Positions 31,788 to 43,000 of a stretch of DNA of 64,000 bases are shown here, piece by piece. The DNA is taken from positions 372,001 through 436,000 of the forward strand of contig JAQMWT010000344.1 in NCBI GenBank assembly GCA_029834535.1. The letters run 5' to 3'. The first letter of the stretch is position 1, and each line of letters starts with the position of its first letter. The DNA is from Chrysophaeum taylorii. Lineage: Eukaryota; Sar; Pelagophyceae; Pelagomonadales; Pelagomonadaceae. The notes beneath the pieces were generated by a model, which saw only the letters and a list, made by a program, of their open reading frames with translations, did no database searches and was not told where the DNA came from. The position numbers and the translations under genes are program-made.

Positions 31788-32546
31788 CTAGTTTGCTTCG
31801 TCGAGGTAATCCTTAATCTCGGCGGGCGTGAGGATTTTGAAGGTTCGATCCTCGCCGACGACCTGCGCGCCACGTAAGCAGCAACAACGAACAAAGACCC
31901 GACTCACGCCTAGTTCGATATTGTGTTCGTTCATCTCGCCCTCGAAGCCCTCGCGCATGGTGAGGAGGGCCGTGTGGATCGCGTCGTCGAGCTCGACCTC
32001 ATCCGAGTAGCGCTTCTCGAGGAAACTCCGGGCGTTCTTGAAGTTCTTGCCGATGGCCGAAGCCTTCCAGCCGTAGTAAGCGCCCGAGGGGTCGACCTGA
32101 TAGAGCTGTGGGCCGTCGTCGTCGAAGCCTGCGACGAGGAGCGAGACACCAAAGGGTCGCACGCCGCCGGACTGCGTGTACTCCTGCATGACGGCGGCCG
32201 CGTCCTGGACGAGGCCGCGGATAGGCTTGTGCTCGCCGTAGGTGAGCTTGTACGTTTGCGCCTGCTTGCGCGCCTTCTTGACGAGGACGCGATAGTCCGG
32301 CCCGACACCCGCGTACACGACGCCACACGATGGAGTGATCGACTCGAGTTTTCGGACGTTGTCGCGGTCAACGAGCTTCGACCCCAACTTCTTGTCGGTG
32401 CACAGGACCACGCCGTTCCGGGCTTTGATCCCGAGCGACGTCTTCCCCTCGCTCACCGCCATGAGCGCGTATTCGATCTGCAGCAGCTTCCCCGACCTCG
32501 AAAAGGTCGTCAGCGAGTACGAGTACGACGAGTCCCCCGTGTCCAT
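31788..32546 (-). CDS. PSMA2: 20S proteasome subunit alpha type-2
   Basis: A structural alpha-ring subunit of the 20S proteasome core. 237 residues (human 234). Complement of 31908-32546 and 31788-31862. N-terminal signature [20 protein letters not shown], then [13 protein letters not shown] and [19 protein letters not shown], diagnostic of alpha-2. A 45-nt stop-free intron (31863-31907; GTGAGT...GCGCAG) lies after NIELG; removing it joins NIELG to [20 protein letters not shown] as in homologues. The start at 32546 matches the family; an upstream in-frame ATG would add 14 unlikely residues. Confidence 0.95.
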   Translation of the reverse strand: MDTGDSSYSYSLTTFSRSGKLLQIEYALMAVSEGKTSLGIKARNGVVLCTDKKLGSKLVDRDNVRKLESITPSCGVVYAGVGPDYRVLVKKARKQAQTYKLTYGEHKPIRGLVQDAAAVMQEYTQSGGVRPFGVSLLVAGFDDDGPQLYQVDPSGAYYGWKASAIGKNFKNARSFLEKRYSDEVELDDAIHTALLTMREGFEGEMNEHNIELGVSRVFVRCCCLRGAQVVGEDRTFKILTPAEIKDYLDEAN

Positions 32547-33113
32547 GGTGGCGCACGACCGATCGCGCTCTCTCGCGAACAACCACAAACTCCTAACCCT
32601 GCTTTGTTTTCATTGCTTATTACCCTATAGTCCTGGGGATGGGGTAGCCGTGTTGCAAAACTCTGGCACGACGACGTCGAGCGCGACCGACGGGCGTAGC
32701 CCGCGCACCGCCACAAGGGTGCTGGTGTCAGTCGGAACGAACGCCTGGCCAAGACCATGAGCTGGCCGTGGCACGTTGGTTCTTTCGCGGCGAGCGGCGC
32801 CGCGGCTTCGGCGATGCCGAGAAAGGGGGTGGCTTCGCTTATACGTTCACTGAAAAGACCTCATCATCGTCTACAAATTCGGGGTTCACGGTTATCATAA
32901 GCATGGGCGTCAGTCAGGCAGGCAACCCCCGCCGAAGTGGAAATAGAAGTAGAAGTAGTAGTAAGCAGGTAGTCTCGAGATCCCCCTTGCGGCGTTAAAG
33001 TATTCATCGTGGGGGAGCGAGCGTGGGCGCGAAAAAACGAAAGACATCGGTGTCGTTATTGTTGTTGTTTGTTGTCTTGGACGCACGCGCGCGCAGCACA
33101 CTATATAGTAAAA
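32547..33113. other. Intergenic, nothing recognised
   Basis: Upstream of the proteasome gene and downstream of the next minus-strand gene. No repeat or RNA recognised. A short plus-strand frame from ATG 32757 (MSWPWHVGSFAASGAA..) is too weak to call. Confidence 0.4.
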
Positions 33114-34640
33114 TCAGAGGAAATGCGGCGCTGCGAGCACGGCGGCGAGGAGGAAGGGGACGAGGAGAACGGGGAGGCGGTGGAAGCGGAGCGCGTCGTG
33201 GGCGAAGGAGCGGAGGGCGTCATGGTCGTCGATGGCCCGGTTGACGTGGGCGGTCAGGAGGAGCGGCGGCGCGGCGAGGGCGGTTGCGAGGGCGACGGCC
33301 GAAAGGCCGTGAAGATCAGCGAGGAAGGGAGCGCCGGCGAGGGAGGCGAGAGCGTCGGCGATGACGAGGGAGGCGACAAGGGAAAAGATGGCCACGACAG
33401 AGCGCAAAGGCCATCGCCAGAGGGAATTGGCGTCGTCGATGAGGCGAGGGAGTTCGTCATCCTCGGGCGAAGCGGAAGGAGCGCGTCGCTTGGCTTCGGC
33501 GGCTTCGCCGAGCGCCGAGGAGAGGGCGCGGCAGTGGGCGTAGAACATGGTTGCGAGAACAAGAGCGAGAGGCACGGCGATGGCGTCGACGAGGCGGGTC
33601 GCGAGCCACGCCGCGGACGCAAACGTGCAGGCCCACGGATATTCGACCGTCGTGCGCGACTCCGAAGACGACTTTGACGACGACTCGATCCGCTCGTCGT
33701 TCGGGACGTCGTCGTGGGGGACGTCGTCTTCGTACGAAATGTACTCGACGCGGCAGTCGAGGCGGCGCGAGTCGCGCGCGTAGAGGGCGATCGCGCCCAC
33801 GAAGGCGAGCGCGGCGAGGGGCGCTGCGCACGCGGCGGCGCGTTCGAGCGCGCGCGCGCCCGCGGGCCGTCGGACCAGGCGCTGTTCGTCGGGCGGCGTC
33901 CTCTGGTCGTCGTCGACGGAAGGAGTCTCGGAGCGGCTGATCTCGAGGCGACCCCCCGGCTTGTCGTCCTCCTCCTCGGGGGGGCTCCTCTCGCGGGCCT
34001 GGCTCCGCGCGGCGGAGACCGCCTCGCGCAGGCAGGCGCCGTACGCTGGAGGCCAGGACGAGTTGAGAGCCATCACCCAGAGATTGAGCGGTAGCGCCAC
34101 GACAGCGAGGGCCGCGGCGGCCGACTCGGCCCAAGCGAGGGGAAACGGTCTCGCGCTCGACGCTAGCCCGCCCGGTCCGCGCGCCTTTGGACCCACGCAC
34201 GACAGCACCCACAAAGGGACCGTCGCGCCGCACAACGGCCGGGACGCGACAACCCGCAATACCCGAGAGAACAGGCTCGCCGCCGTGCCCAAATCTGTCG
34301 GGGTTTCCAGGGCTTGGAGGCTCAGCTCGTGGTGCCGCTCGCACACGGCCGCCAGCGAGGCCTCCTCCGAGGACGGCTCCTCGGGACCACCGTCGTCGTC
34401 CCCCTCGAGATGCACTGCCCCCTCTGCGTCCACCGTCGGCTCGCCGCGTCGCCCTTCCCCGCGAAGGCTGCGCACCAGGGCCAAGCGGTCACCACCACCA
34501 TCAGACAGTAGCAGGGGCCGCTCCAAATCCATCGCGACGTCCGTTGAATGAATGGTGACGTGCCGCACGATGCGTACGTCTTGTGTCGAGTGATCGCTGT
34601 CGCTGTGCGATGATGACACCCTGCCCTTGTTAATCGACAC
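33114..34640 (-). CDS. Polytopic membrane protein of unknown function
   Basis: 508 residues, or 472 from the second good start at 34532 (MDLERPLLL). An acidic N-terminal tail with a dileucine-like ERPLLL is followed by hydrophobic segments near 140, 170-190, 270-290, 335-365, 415-440, 450-470 and 490-508. The loop between the third and fourth holds an acidic Ser-rich stretch. No family recognised. It is divergent from the 34770 gene, with about 130 bp (or 240 bp) between starts. Confidence 0.65.
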   Translation of the reverse strand: MSINKGRVSSSHSDSDHSTQDVRIVRHVTIHSTDVAMDLERPLLLSDGGGDRLALVRSLRGEGRRGEPTVDAEGAVHLEGDDDGGPEEPSSEEASLAAVCERHHELSLQALETPTDLGTAASLFSRVLRVVASRPLCGATVPLWVLSCVGPKARGPGGLASSARPFPLAWAESAAAALAVVALPLNLWVMALNSSWPPAYGACLREAVSAARSQARERSPPEEEDDKPGGRLEISRSETPSVDDDQRTPPDEQRLVRRPAGARALERAAACAAPLAALAFVGAIALYARDSRRLDCRVEYISYEDDVPHDDVPNDERIESSSKSSSESRTTVEYPWACTFASAAWLATRLVDAIAVPLALVLATMFYAHCRALSSALGEAAEAKRRAPSASPEDDELPRLIDDANSLWRWPLRSVVAIFSLVASLVIADALASLAGAPFLADLHGLSAVALATALAAPPLLLTAHVNRAIDDHDALRSFAHDALRFHRLPVLLVPFLLAAVLAAPHFL

Positions 34641-34769
34641 CTCCGTGGGACCTTTTGTTATTATTATCGATTAGTCTTGCCAGAGCACCCCTCACTCATG
34701 TTGTTGTGATACGTCGTCTCGCAGTTTGTGTCCTGCGGTCCTCCTCACCACCGAAAAACGTAGGGGATT

Positions 34770-35264
34770 ATGATGAGCTTTGAGGGCGATGGAAAGTACC
34801 CGCGCGACGGCGGCTCGGCTCTCGAACAACTGTACGGTGCCTACGAGTGGCGGGCGATTCCCCGCTGCGACGGCCGCTTCGTCTGTCGCGCCGCGAACGG
34901 CCAACCACCAGAGTCGCTGTGTCCCGGCATCGTCCGGCTCCGCCACCGCACGCCCGATGCCGACGGCATCGTCGCGGCGCGGCTGCGAGGTGGTGGCGGC
35001 CTTCTTAGCTACGAGAAGGAGCGCAACTGGGTGCACACTCTCAACACGGACTCCGGCCTCGTACGCAAGCTCGTCGCGCTCGGCCTTTTCGATGATTTTG
35101 CCAAGACAATACACGACCCCAGAGCCGTTCTCGTCTTCCGCGCCACCGAGCGACTCCTTGAGTGCATCGACGATCCCGAACGCACGCGCCTGGCCCCCGC
35201 GGCCGCTGCCGCCCTCCGTGTTAATCTCGCCAGAGTTGCGCTGCGCCTCGCGCGCGCCCAATAA
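34770..35264 (+). CDS. Small conserved-looking protein, unknown
   Basis: 164 residues, soluble. Sequence such as LYGAYEWRAIPRCDGRF, VRLRHRTPDADGIVAARL and NWVHTLNTDSGLVRKLVALG looks structured, with evenly placed Trp, Tyr and Cys. I do not recognise a family. Single exon, divergent from the polytopic membrane protein. Confidence 0.65.
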   Translation: MMSFEGDGKYPRDGGSALEQLYGAYEWRAIPRCDGRFVCRAANGQPPESLCPGIVRLRHRTPDADGIVAARLRGGGGLLSYEKERNWVHTLNTDSGLVRKLVALGLFDDFAKTIHDPRAVLVFRATERLLECIDDPERTRLAPAAAAALRVNLARVALRLARAQ

Positions 35265-35434
35265 CGCGCGGTCTTCTTCTCAATATGACGTCTCCATTTT
35301 ACTCCGCGCATCATTTTCTCGGCAGCACTCGTGGATTTTCCGCCGCCGCTTGTGGTGTTTTTTAGACTTTTCTTGTCGTAGACAACAATCTTGCTTGCTA
35401 CGACCAACCCGGATAGTTGCGCGCTTTTTTCATA

Positions 35435-35458
35435 TGCTGCTGCTGCTGCTGCTGCTGT
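35435..35458 (+). repeat. (TGC)8 microsatellite
   Basis: Eight uninterrupted TGC triplets downstream of the small unknown gene. Confidence 0.95.
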
Positions 35459-35609
35459 CTTCCCCACTCCCGTTGGCCTAGAGGTTGCGGGTGGTTCACG
35501 AGCTAAAAGCTGAGAGTAAAAGCGTGGTGGCTACTACGCTGACTTACTTGGTAGTACCTATCGGCCACTTGGACTACTGACGTGTGGACCTGGCACGGCA
35601 CTTGAGAGA

Positions 35610-36830
35610 CTACTCTTCCCTTAAAATACACTTAAGGATATGCTGCTGCTGCTTGGCCCGGAGATAAGAGTCCTGCTCTACCTTACTGCTCGGGCCGTCC
35701 CATCGAAGAACTGAGCACGTCAGCAACATCCGAGCCAAGCCACGGCAACAGTGCCCCTTAAAAAAAAAGCTGAGCTGAGCCGCGAACAACACGGAGGAAA
35801 GTTTGGCAACTTGGAAATAATAGCCCGTCAGTCCTTCGACCTCGACCGCATGTTTCGCATCATCAGATTGCGCCATGTCGAGCAACAGGCCCTCCGAAAC
35901 CACGTGCTCGAAAAAGAAAACGTCTCAACTCTCCCCGGCGATGTTGCGACATGTCCCTGCAAATCAACGATCGGGTCATTCGAGGTGAAAGTGCAGCAGC
36001 AAAATGAGGTAGAATTATGGCAGCTCGCACGCAGTCTTCGAGCGTGCCCAGGTCTGCGAAGAGAACGGATGGGGTTGGTGCCTATCATTAAATTCAAGCA
36101 AGAGCCTACACTCTGCGTTGGAGAGGCCCTGTGCGTTGCCCGGCAGCGACCACGCTGCGTTGGTGCGCCCTTTCGCCATATTGGCGAATTTTTGAGCATC
36201 GAACTCGCCATACTGGACAAAAATCTGCGTCAGCGATCTCATTGAGGAGCTCTTGCGCCATGATGCGCGCTCGCACTGTTTCATACACCGTGGTGGCAAT
36301 GCCTAGTGGATTGAACTCGCCAAGCCGTGTCTCTGCTGCATTAGCGACGATCGTCGTGTTAGAGAGTTGCACGAACTCGGTGCCCGCCATCGCAAAAGCC
36401 CGGATCATTCTCTTGAAGTCTTGCGCCGCCTTTTTTAAGTCACTCAGCCTGTCAGCATCAAAAGCTTCGGTACCTCGCATTGGTTGAAGTCGCTCAGCTA
36501 CGGCCGAGTGGTCTCTTCGATCGCGCTATAAGCTCAAGCGCCTCCACGCCCACGTCCGTGCAAAGGTCCGTGTTGTATTGGCGAGATGCTGCGCCTTGGA
36601 GTTATGAATGTATTGGTGACAAGCTTCCGCAAGCGCCACCATATGGTGGTCGTGCTGCAAGCCATTCGGCGTTCGAGGTTCACGTTTTGGCGACTGAACA
36701 GCGCCATTCTCGATCGTCGCCGTGTCTATACCCGCACTGTCTTTGCCTCGATCCTCTTCTTCTTCGTACCAAGGATTGCACGGTTGTGGGTTTTCTTTCT
36801 GATTTTTGAGTAAAGTCTGCACAGTGACCA
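35610..36830 (-). pseudogene. Degenerate coding-like region of unknown family
   Basis: Successive minus-strand frames give protein-like stretches that hand over from one frame to the next: NGLQHDHHMVALAEACHQYI, then AFAMAGTEFVQLSNTTIVAN with YETVRARIMAQELLNEIADA, then FANMAKGRTNAAWSLPGNAQ. No frame is long. This looks like a decayed gene or element ORF; I do not recognise it. Confidence 0.3.
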
Positions 36831-36935
36831 GCGGTCGACACTCATTCTGGCGTAAACCGGGCGTACCTTAACGTTTCTTCGTACCAGCAACTCCATTGTT
36901 TGTGGCCTTCTTCGGTCGCAGTTTGATGACGAGTT

Positions 36936-37224
36936 TTAGCTTACTGCAGCCACAAGTCCCGTAATTGATGCCAACCATCGCTGTGCCGCCAACACCAGTC
37001 GGTGTGCCGAACTTTCTACCCTATATCCCCTCGGCCTTACACTCCCCAATGGGGAGTCCGCCTCCTCCAGCCCGAACCTGTAGTCTCCTCCCATGAAATC
37101 CCACGGTAAAGAAAGAGAATAAAACGGGCGTGTGGTCGGAGGCCACGTCCACCGCGTCGCGGCACTTAACGCCGAAAATAACACACGCATAAGCCTTAAC
37201 CCCAGAAGCCACACGCTCTACCAT
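36936..37224 (-). pseudogene. Possible LINE AP-endonuclease scrap
   Basis: A 67-residue minus-strand frame contains CRDAVDVASDHTPVLFSFF, similar to the SDH.PV motif at the end of the endonuclease domain of non-LTR elements. It is too short for certainty. Confidence 0.25.
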
Positions 37225-37334
37225 AAACCCTCATAACGGATCTCAACATGTTCAAGAACCGAAAATGACGAAAAAAAACCGTTTCCACGGCGTGCGACGG
37301 CGTTTTTGGTCGGCACCCGAGTCGGTGCGCGGCT

Positions 37335-37460
37335 GCAGAGGCCCGGGGGGCCCTGGGGGGGCCCTGGGGGGTCCGGGGGTGTCCCCCGGCGGGGGGTTTG
37401 GGGGGCAGAGCCCCCCAATTCCCGGGGGGTTCGGGGGGCTTGCCCCCCGAGAAAAAGGCC
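37335..37460 (+). repeat. G-run-rich sequence, potential quadruplex
   Basis: About twelve runs of 4-7 G within about 125 bp, with short palindromic pieces such as GGGGGGCAGAGCCCCCC. Noncoding; frames through it are low-complexity Gly/Pro. Confidence 0.8.
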
Positions 37461-38053
37461 GAAAAAAAACCGACTTGGCCTTACTAGTCCACATTAATTA
37501 ATTTGAAAACGTGTGTCTGTCCGTGAGGAAACATTGTCACATCGGTCGTCGTCGCAACAGTGATCGCGATGAGACAACTCTTGGTCCCACTTTTTCCGTG
37601 TGTTTGATCTCAGAGCGGTATATGGTCCGGACGGTATGCTTCAACGTTGTTGATGGTGATTGTCACGGATGGACGCCAAACCTCTAAGATTGATTGCTAC
37701 GCGTTTAGTCAGACTGCATTTTTAGTGCGCGGGCTAACGAACCATCTCTCGTCAGTGTTTGTCGCCGTAATGCCGCGCGTCGCTTCCATTCGGGCATTTT
37801 GAACAAACATAGCCAGCCTGCAACAAGCGTAGCGGTGAATCACAGCGTGTTGATTTGGGGCAGCGTTGAGAAGGAGCAGCGACCCCAGGATGCACATGAT
37901 GCTTTTGGAGCGAAGTCCCCAGACTTAGTAGTACTAGTTTGCTTCCATTGTTACTGCGAGCGTCGATCTTATTAGTGAGCAGATGGACTGTCAGCATGAA
38001 CACCGTGGACTTTTCTCAAGATTGCACTGTCATAAGTCACCATCGACTCAAGA

Positions 38054-38971
38054 TTAACACAGATTCATTCGTGGCTGGTCGCACGCGGCTGATGATTCGG
38101 CAGCGACGACTACGTGTTTCATGAGCAGCGCTGTCGTGACCGGTCCCACGCCGCCTGGCACGGGTGTTATTCTGACCCCCGGGATGTTGTTGATGGCAGC
38201 GTCGCCGACTAGCTTGGTCCGACCTTGATCGTCTGTAACTCTGTTGATACCAACGTCGACGACGATCGTCCCCGGTTCTACCATTTCTGGCCTAATCAAG
38301 CCAGCCCTGCCGACGGCGACGACCACGATGTCTGCTCTCCTCGTGTGGTTCTCGAGATCCTTGGTATGGATGTGGCAAATCGTGGGCGTCGCTCCTTCCT
38401 GAATCAAAAGTAGAGCCAGCGGTAAGCCCACAACGCGCGAGGCTCCGACAACGCAGATGTTGGCGCCGCGCAGCTCGCAGTCGACCGACTTGAGAATCTC
38501 GATGCAAGCTTCGGCGGTGCACGGCGCGAATTTGTGTGCCACCGACGGCGCAAGCAGTGCGCCAGCATTGGCGGCGCACAGGCCGTCGACGTCTTTCGCG
38601 GGCGAAATTGCGGCCAGGACCTTGGAGCCGTCGTAACCCTGAGGCAACGGGAGTTGTACGAGGATCGCGTCGACGTCCGGGCTGGCGTCGAGTTTAGCGA
38701 TGAAGGCAATTGCGTCGGCCTCTGACAGGCCCATGGGGGATTCGTGTCGCAGCACGATACCTAGCGCGTCGGCGGCTCGGCGTTTGCTCTTGAGATACGA
38801 CTCGCCGGCCTCATTGTCCATGCTGTTAATTGCAACGACCACCAAACACGGGTGTCTGGGCAATTTTGCGATTCGCGCTGCGCACTCCTCGAAGATACGA
38901 TCGGCGACGGGCTTCCCGAGGATGGTTTGTTCGGCGCTGGGATGTGTTCGGACTGCCAGGTTGTTGCCCAT
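38054..38971 (-). CDS. folD: Methylenetetrahydrofolate dehydrogenase/cyclohydrolase (FolD type)
   Basis: Bifunctional NAD(P)-dependent one-carbon enzyme: 5,10-methylene-THF to 10-formyl-THF. 305 residues, normal length for the bifunctional form. Motifs: ESYLKSKRRAADALGI with catalytic Tyr/Lys, VQLPLPQGYDGSKVL, ISPAKDVDGL, PCTAEACIEIL, the nucleotide-binding VVGASRVVGLPLALLL (the usual GRS is GAS) and TPVPGGVGPVTTALLM. No leader is obvious, so it is probably cytosolic. Single exon. The TIR element at 39082 begins 110 bp upstream of its start. Confidence 0.95.
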   Translation of the reverse strand: MGNNLAVRTHPSAEQTILGKPVADRIFEECAARIAKLPRHPCLVVVAINSMDNEAGESYLKSKRRAADALGIVLRHESPMGLSEADAIAFIAKLDASPDVDAILVQLPLPQGYDGSKVLAAISPAKDVDGLCAANAGALLAPSVAHKFAPCTAEACIEILKSVDCELRGANICVVGASRVVGLPLALLLIQEGATPTICHIHTKDLENHTRRADIVVVAVGRAGLIRPEMVEPGTIVVDVGINRVTDDQGRTKLVGDAAINNIPGVRITPVPGGVGPVTTALLMKHVVVAAESSAACDQPRMNLC

Positions 38972-39081
38972 CGCGGTCGTGTAACCGTCGAAAGATTTGC
39001 TGGCTTTATAATATTTCGTCTGAAGGAAACCCTATCTACTATTTACTTTTTTTTTCACCTACGCTTTCTTATCACCGCTTG

Positions 39082-39926
39082 TAGAGTAAAGACTAGATTA
39101 AGAACCACCTAAGCGCGGTGAAATTCAGGGGGCGAGGTGTGTGGGCAACAGGTGGTTTTTACGCGCGTAAACGACGCGTCTTGGGCCCCTCAACGCGCAG
39201 AAAAATCGCGAAGATCCAATTCGACGGTGTGTAAAAGTGTCTAGGTTACGACTAAAATCGCCCCGTCCGACACGTAATATATTATTGACTTGATTAAGAA
39301 CTCTGCTAAATCGTGGCTTCTAGAGACGAGAAGACCATCGAACAGTCGTCCGGGAGGATCCCATGCTATCGCCACACTGCCGGCAGCGCCAAAGGCGCTC
39401 AAGCCGACGGCCCAGGACCTGACATGCCGCGAGATTATGAAAGACGACGGCGGCAAAGGGGCGACGCAAAAGCTCGCCGCGCGCAAGCTCGACACCCTCC
39501 GCATTATTAAGGCGCACTGCGGCGTCGCCAACGATCCAGACCGTATCGCCCAGCTCGATCGCGCCGCGAGACTCGCCTCTACGGTCTCCGAAATCACAAG
39601 CAAAGGGAGAGTAAGGCGAAAAAGGACGGGCAGCAGGCCAGTCCACTCGACCTCGCTCCCAAGGCCGTCGCCAAACTCAAATCCAAGCGCAACGACGTCA
39701 CAAAGATCACGGTCCGCGAGATCACCTCCATCCTCGGCCGCTACTTCGGCGTGGCCAAACTTTAGGGTGACAAAGCGGCCCACGTCAAGGCCCTGCAGGA
39801 CGCCATCGAGGCCAAACCTGACGCCCTCAGCGCGGTCCAGTCGGCCGCCACCGGCATCGGCACGCTCGGCACGGACGACGACGACGACGACAAAATAGGC
39901 CGGTTCTTAATCTAGTCTTTACTCTA
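39082..39926. mobile_element. DNA element with perfect 25-bp terminal inverted repeats
   Basis: Left end TAGAGTAAAGACTAGATTAA continuing GAACC (39082-39106) and its exact reverse complement at 39902-39926. If the outer TA is the target duplication, the element proper is 39084-39924. The interior carries a plus-strand coding-like region (about 39370-39900): TAQDLTCREIMKDDGGKG, KLDTLRIIKAHCGVANDPDR, then a Lys-rich linker, TVREITSILGRYFGVAKL and HVKALQDAIEAKPDALS, ending in an Asp run. The last part resembles a SAP-like helix-extension-helix. The reading frame is interrupted. No transposase domain recognised, so it may be non-autonomous with its own cargo. It sits between FolD and SMC5. Confidence 0.75.
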
Positions 39927-40055
39927 GAGCCGTCGACTTAAAAAAACCTAAGGCATACCTACCGTTGACGTGGTGGTGGTTTGAAAATCAAAACCCTCGA
40001 GGTCTCGACAGGCTCTTCCGTGCGGTGGCGGCGGGGAACTGCCTGTGCGGGGAGG

Positions 40056-43000
40056 ATGACGAGTCCGTTCCACAAGGGATGCATCACGCGCGTGAAGCTG
40101 TACAACTTCTTGACGTACCACGAGGTGGAATTCCGGCCGGGGCCGCGGCTGAACGTGATCATGGGCCCGAACGGGACGGGTGCGTGCGAGTTTTTTCGCG
40201 TGTGATGTGTTGAGGAGGCACCGCAGGCAAGTCGTCGATCGTGTGTGCGATCGCGATCGGGTTGGGGGCGTCGCCGAAAGTGCTAGGCCGCGCCGACACT
40301 TTGAGCGAGTTTGTGCGGACTGGGTGCGACGAGGCGATGACGGAGATCGAGCTGCTGGGCGAGGAACGCAAGCGGAGCGTGGTGATTCGTCGCGACATCA
40401 GCAAGTCGAGCCGGGGTCATTCCAAGTGGAAGATAAGCGGTAAGTCGGCGACGGAGCCCGAGGTCCGCCAGTTGGTCGAAGGGGAGTTCAACATCCAGAT
40501 CGCGAATTTGTGTACGTTCCTGCCGCAAGAGAAGGTGGGCGAATTTTCTGCCTTCGACGACGTCGGGCTGCTGCGCGAGACGGAGAAGGCGCTGGGCGGG
40601 CAGGCGTTGGTGGACCAGCACGACCAGTTGATCGCCGCCGAGCGCGAGATGAACGACCGGTCGCGGCGCGAGTCGGGGCTGCGGGAGAAGCTCGAAGAAC
40701 TGCGCGACCAGAAGAAGTCGCTCGAACCCGAGAAGGACCGGCTCGAGCGGCGGCAACTCCACCTCGACGCCGCCTTGGTGTGCCGGAAGCGGCTGGTGTG
40801 GCTTGATTTTGAAGAGAAGAAGGAGGAGGCGGCCGCGGTGCGCGAGGTCGAGCGCGAGAAGAAGGCCGCCTACGAGGACGCCAAGAAGGTGCTCGAACCG
40901 CTCGAGGAGAAAGTTCGCCTCGCGCAGATCGAAGTCGAGAGGGTCGAGCACACGTTCAAGGAGCGAAACAAGGGCACCTCGGCGATCTCGACGAAAAGCA
41001 AGAGTCTCGAGAAAAAGTACGAGGAAGCGATTGCGGCGGTCGAGGACGCGTGGGGTGGACTCCAGAACGTGGCCAAGCGCAAGCAGACGAGCGAGAAGAA
41101 GCTGGTTAAGGCGGAGAAGGACCTCGCCGACAAGCAAAAGCAGGTGGAGGCTCTGATGAAGGAGAGCGCCAGGGAGCACCGACGGAGGTCTTCTAGTCCT
41201 ACGACCGAAGCCCTCACCCTGGAGGCTCTCGTCGAGGCGAAGAAGGCTCGGTCGCGCGAGCTGCGGCCGGCGGCGACGGCCGCGCAGCGCGAGTTCGACG
41301 CGGCGACGGCGTCGGCGGCCGAGGCCAAGGACGCGATGAAGCCCGTGGCGCGGCAGTTGTCGGGCGTCCGGAAGGAGCTCGCGAGCCTCGACGACTCGGT
41401 CGCGCAGCGCCGGAACCACTTTTCGAGGGTCAACCAGGCTGGCAACCAGGCCGTCAAGCTCAAGGAGTGGGTCGAGAAGAACGCGGGCCGCTTCCGCAAA
41501 CCGGTGCTCGGGCCGATCGGGTTGGAGGTCGTCGGGGCGGCGACGAAGCGCGACCGAACGATCGTCGAGGCCCAAGTCGCCCACTGGTTGTGGCACTCGT
41601 TCGTGTGCCAAACCAAGGGCGACTACGACGCGTTGCACGCGGCGATCGAGGAGCTGAGGCTGACCGAGGTCAACCAGCACCTGTGCGCGGACCCGAGGGC
41701 CGACTTCAAGCGCGCCGTCGGCGAGGACGTCATGCGGCGGCAGCTCGCGCCCTGCGGGATCGAGGGCTACGTCGACCAGCTGCTCGCGGGGACGCACCCC
41801 GCGATTCTCGACGTGCTCGAGCAGCACGCGCACATCGGTTCAGCCATGTACGGCGACGCGAGCAAGATCGACCGAAACTTCAAGGCGATCGACCAGCACT
41901 GCACCAAGGGTTACGTGGTGTACGCGGCTCGCGTCGGGCGCCACGGCGACGTCCGGCTCACGCGGTACCAGGGCGTTCGGTCGCGGTACTCGGACGTCAT
42001 ATCGACGAGCGTCAGCGCGGCCAAGGGCAAAGGGTACCTGTCGGAAGCGGTCGACCCGTCCGAGCGCGAACGGCTCGCGGCGCGCGAGGCCGAGCTCCAG
42101 GAGTCGTCCAAGAGCTTTGCCGACGCGGTCGCCGAGGCGCAGCGCGCCGAAGCCGAGGCGAAAAACAAGCTGGACGCGGCCAAGAAGGAATTCGACGCGG
42201 TCGCCAAGTCGGTCAACGAGCTCAACAAGGCGGCGTCGCGGCTCGCGACGGCCGAGAAGAAGATCGAGCAGGTGCGCAAGGAGATCGCGCGCCAGGAGCG
42301 CGAGGCGGCGGCCGAGGAGGCCAAGGCCAAACGCGACACCGAGCAGCGGCTCGCAAAGTGCGTCGATCGCATGTCGGCCTACGCCAAGGAACAGCTTTCG
42401 CTCGTCGAAGCGACGGTCAAGACCGCTCCGGCGCACGTCGCCAAGGAGGCGGCGCGGCGCCGCAAGACCGAGGCGGAGGCGATGGTGAAGGAAAAAGAAA
42501 AGGACACGGAGAAGCTCAAGAAGGACGCCGAGCACGCGGAAAGAGCGTTCAAAGATATAAAAAAAAAGGCCCTCGAGCTCAAACGCAAGGCGGAGGCCGA
42601 GGCGCCCAAGACGCGCGAGCTCGAGGCCAAGTTCGAAGAGCTTCCCGGCGAGCGCGACGCCATCGAACAGCGGATGCAGCACGAGGAGCACGAGGCGAGC
42701 CAGATCCACCAGAACCCCGGCCTCCTCGAGCGCTACAACAAGCTCCTCCAAGAGCTCGACGCGCACGAGAAGCGTTTGGGCGCGATGGAGGTGGACCAAG
42801 AAAAGCGCCGCTCGGAGATGGACAAGCTCCGCGAGCCGTGGGAAAGGACGCTCCGCGACGCCCTCGGCGCTCTCAAGGGCAAATTCGAGGAGTACATGTC
42901 GACCCTAAAGGGTGCGCGCGGCGACGTCGAGATCGCCGAGGGCGAAACGTACGATCGCTGGGGTCTGCAGATCCAGGTCGCTTTTCGTGACGGCGCACCC

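Larger units (their letters stand above)
35265..38053. other. Gene-poor repeat island 4
   Basis: About 2.8 kb. It contains a (CTG)8 run at 35435-35458, a degenerate minus-strand coding-like region (35610-36830), a possible LINE endonuclease scrap (36936-37224), a very G-rich stretch (37335-37460), and unremarkable AT-richer DNA from 37500 to the FolD stop. Confidence 0.5.
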
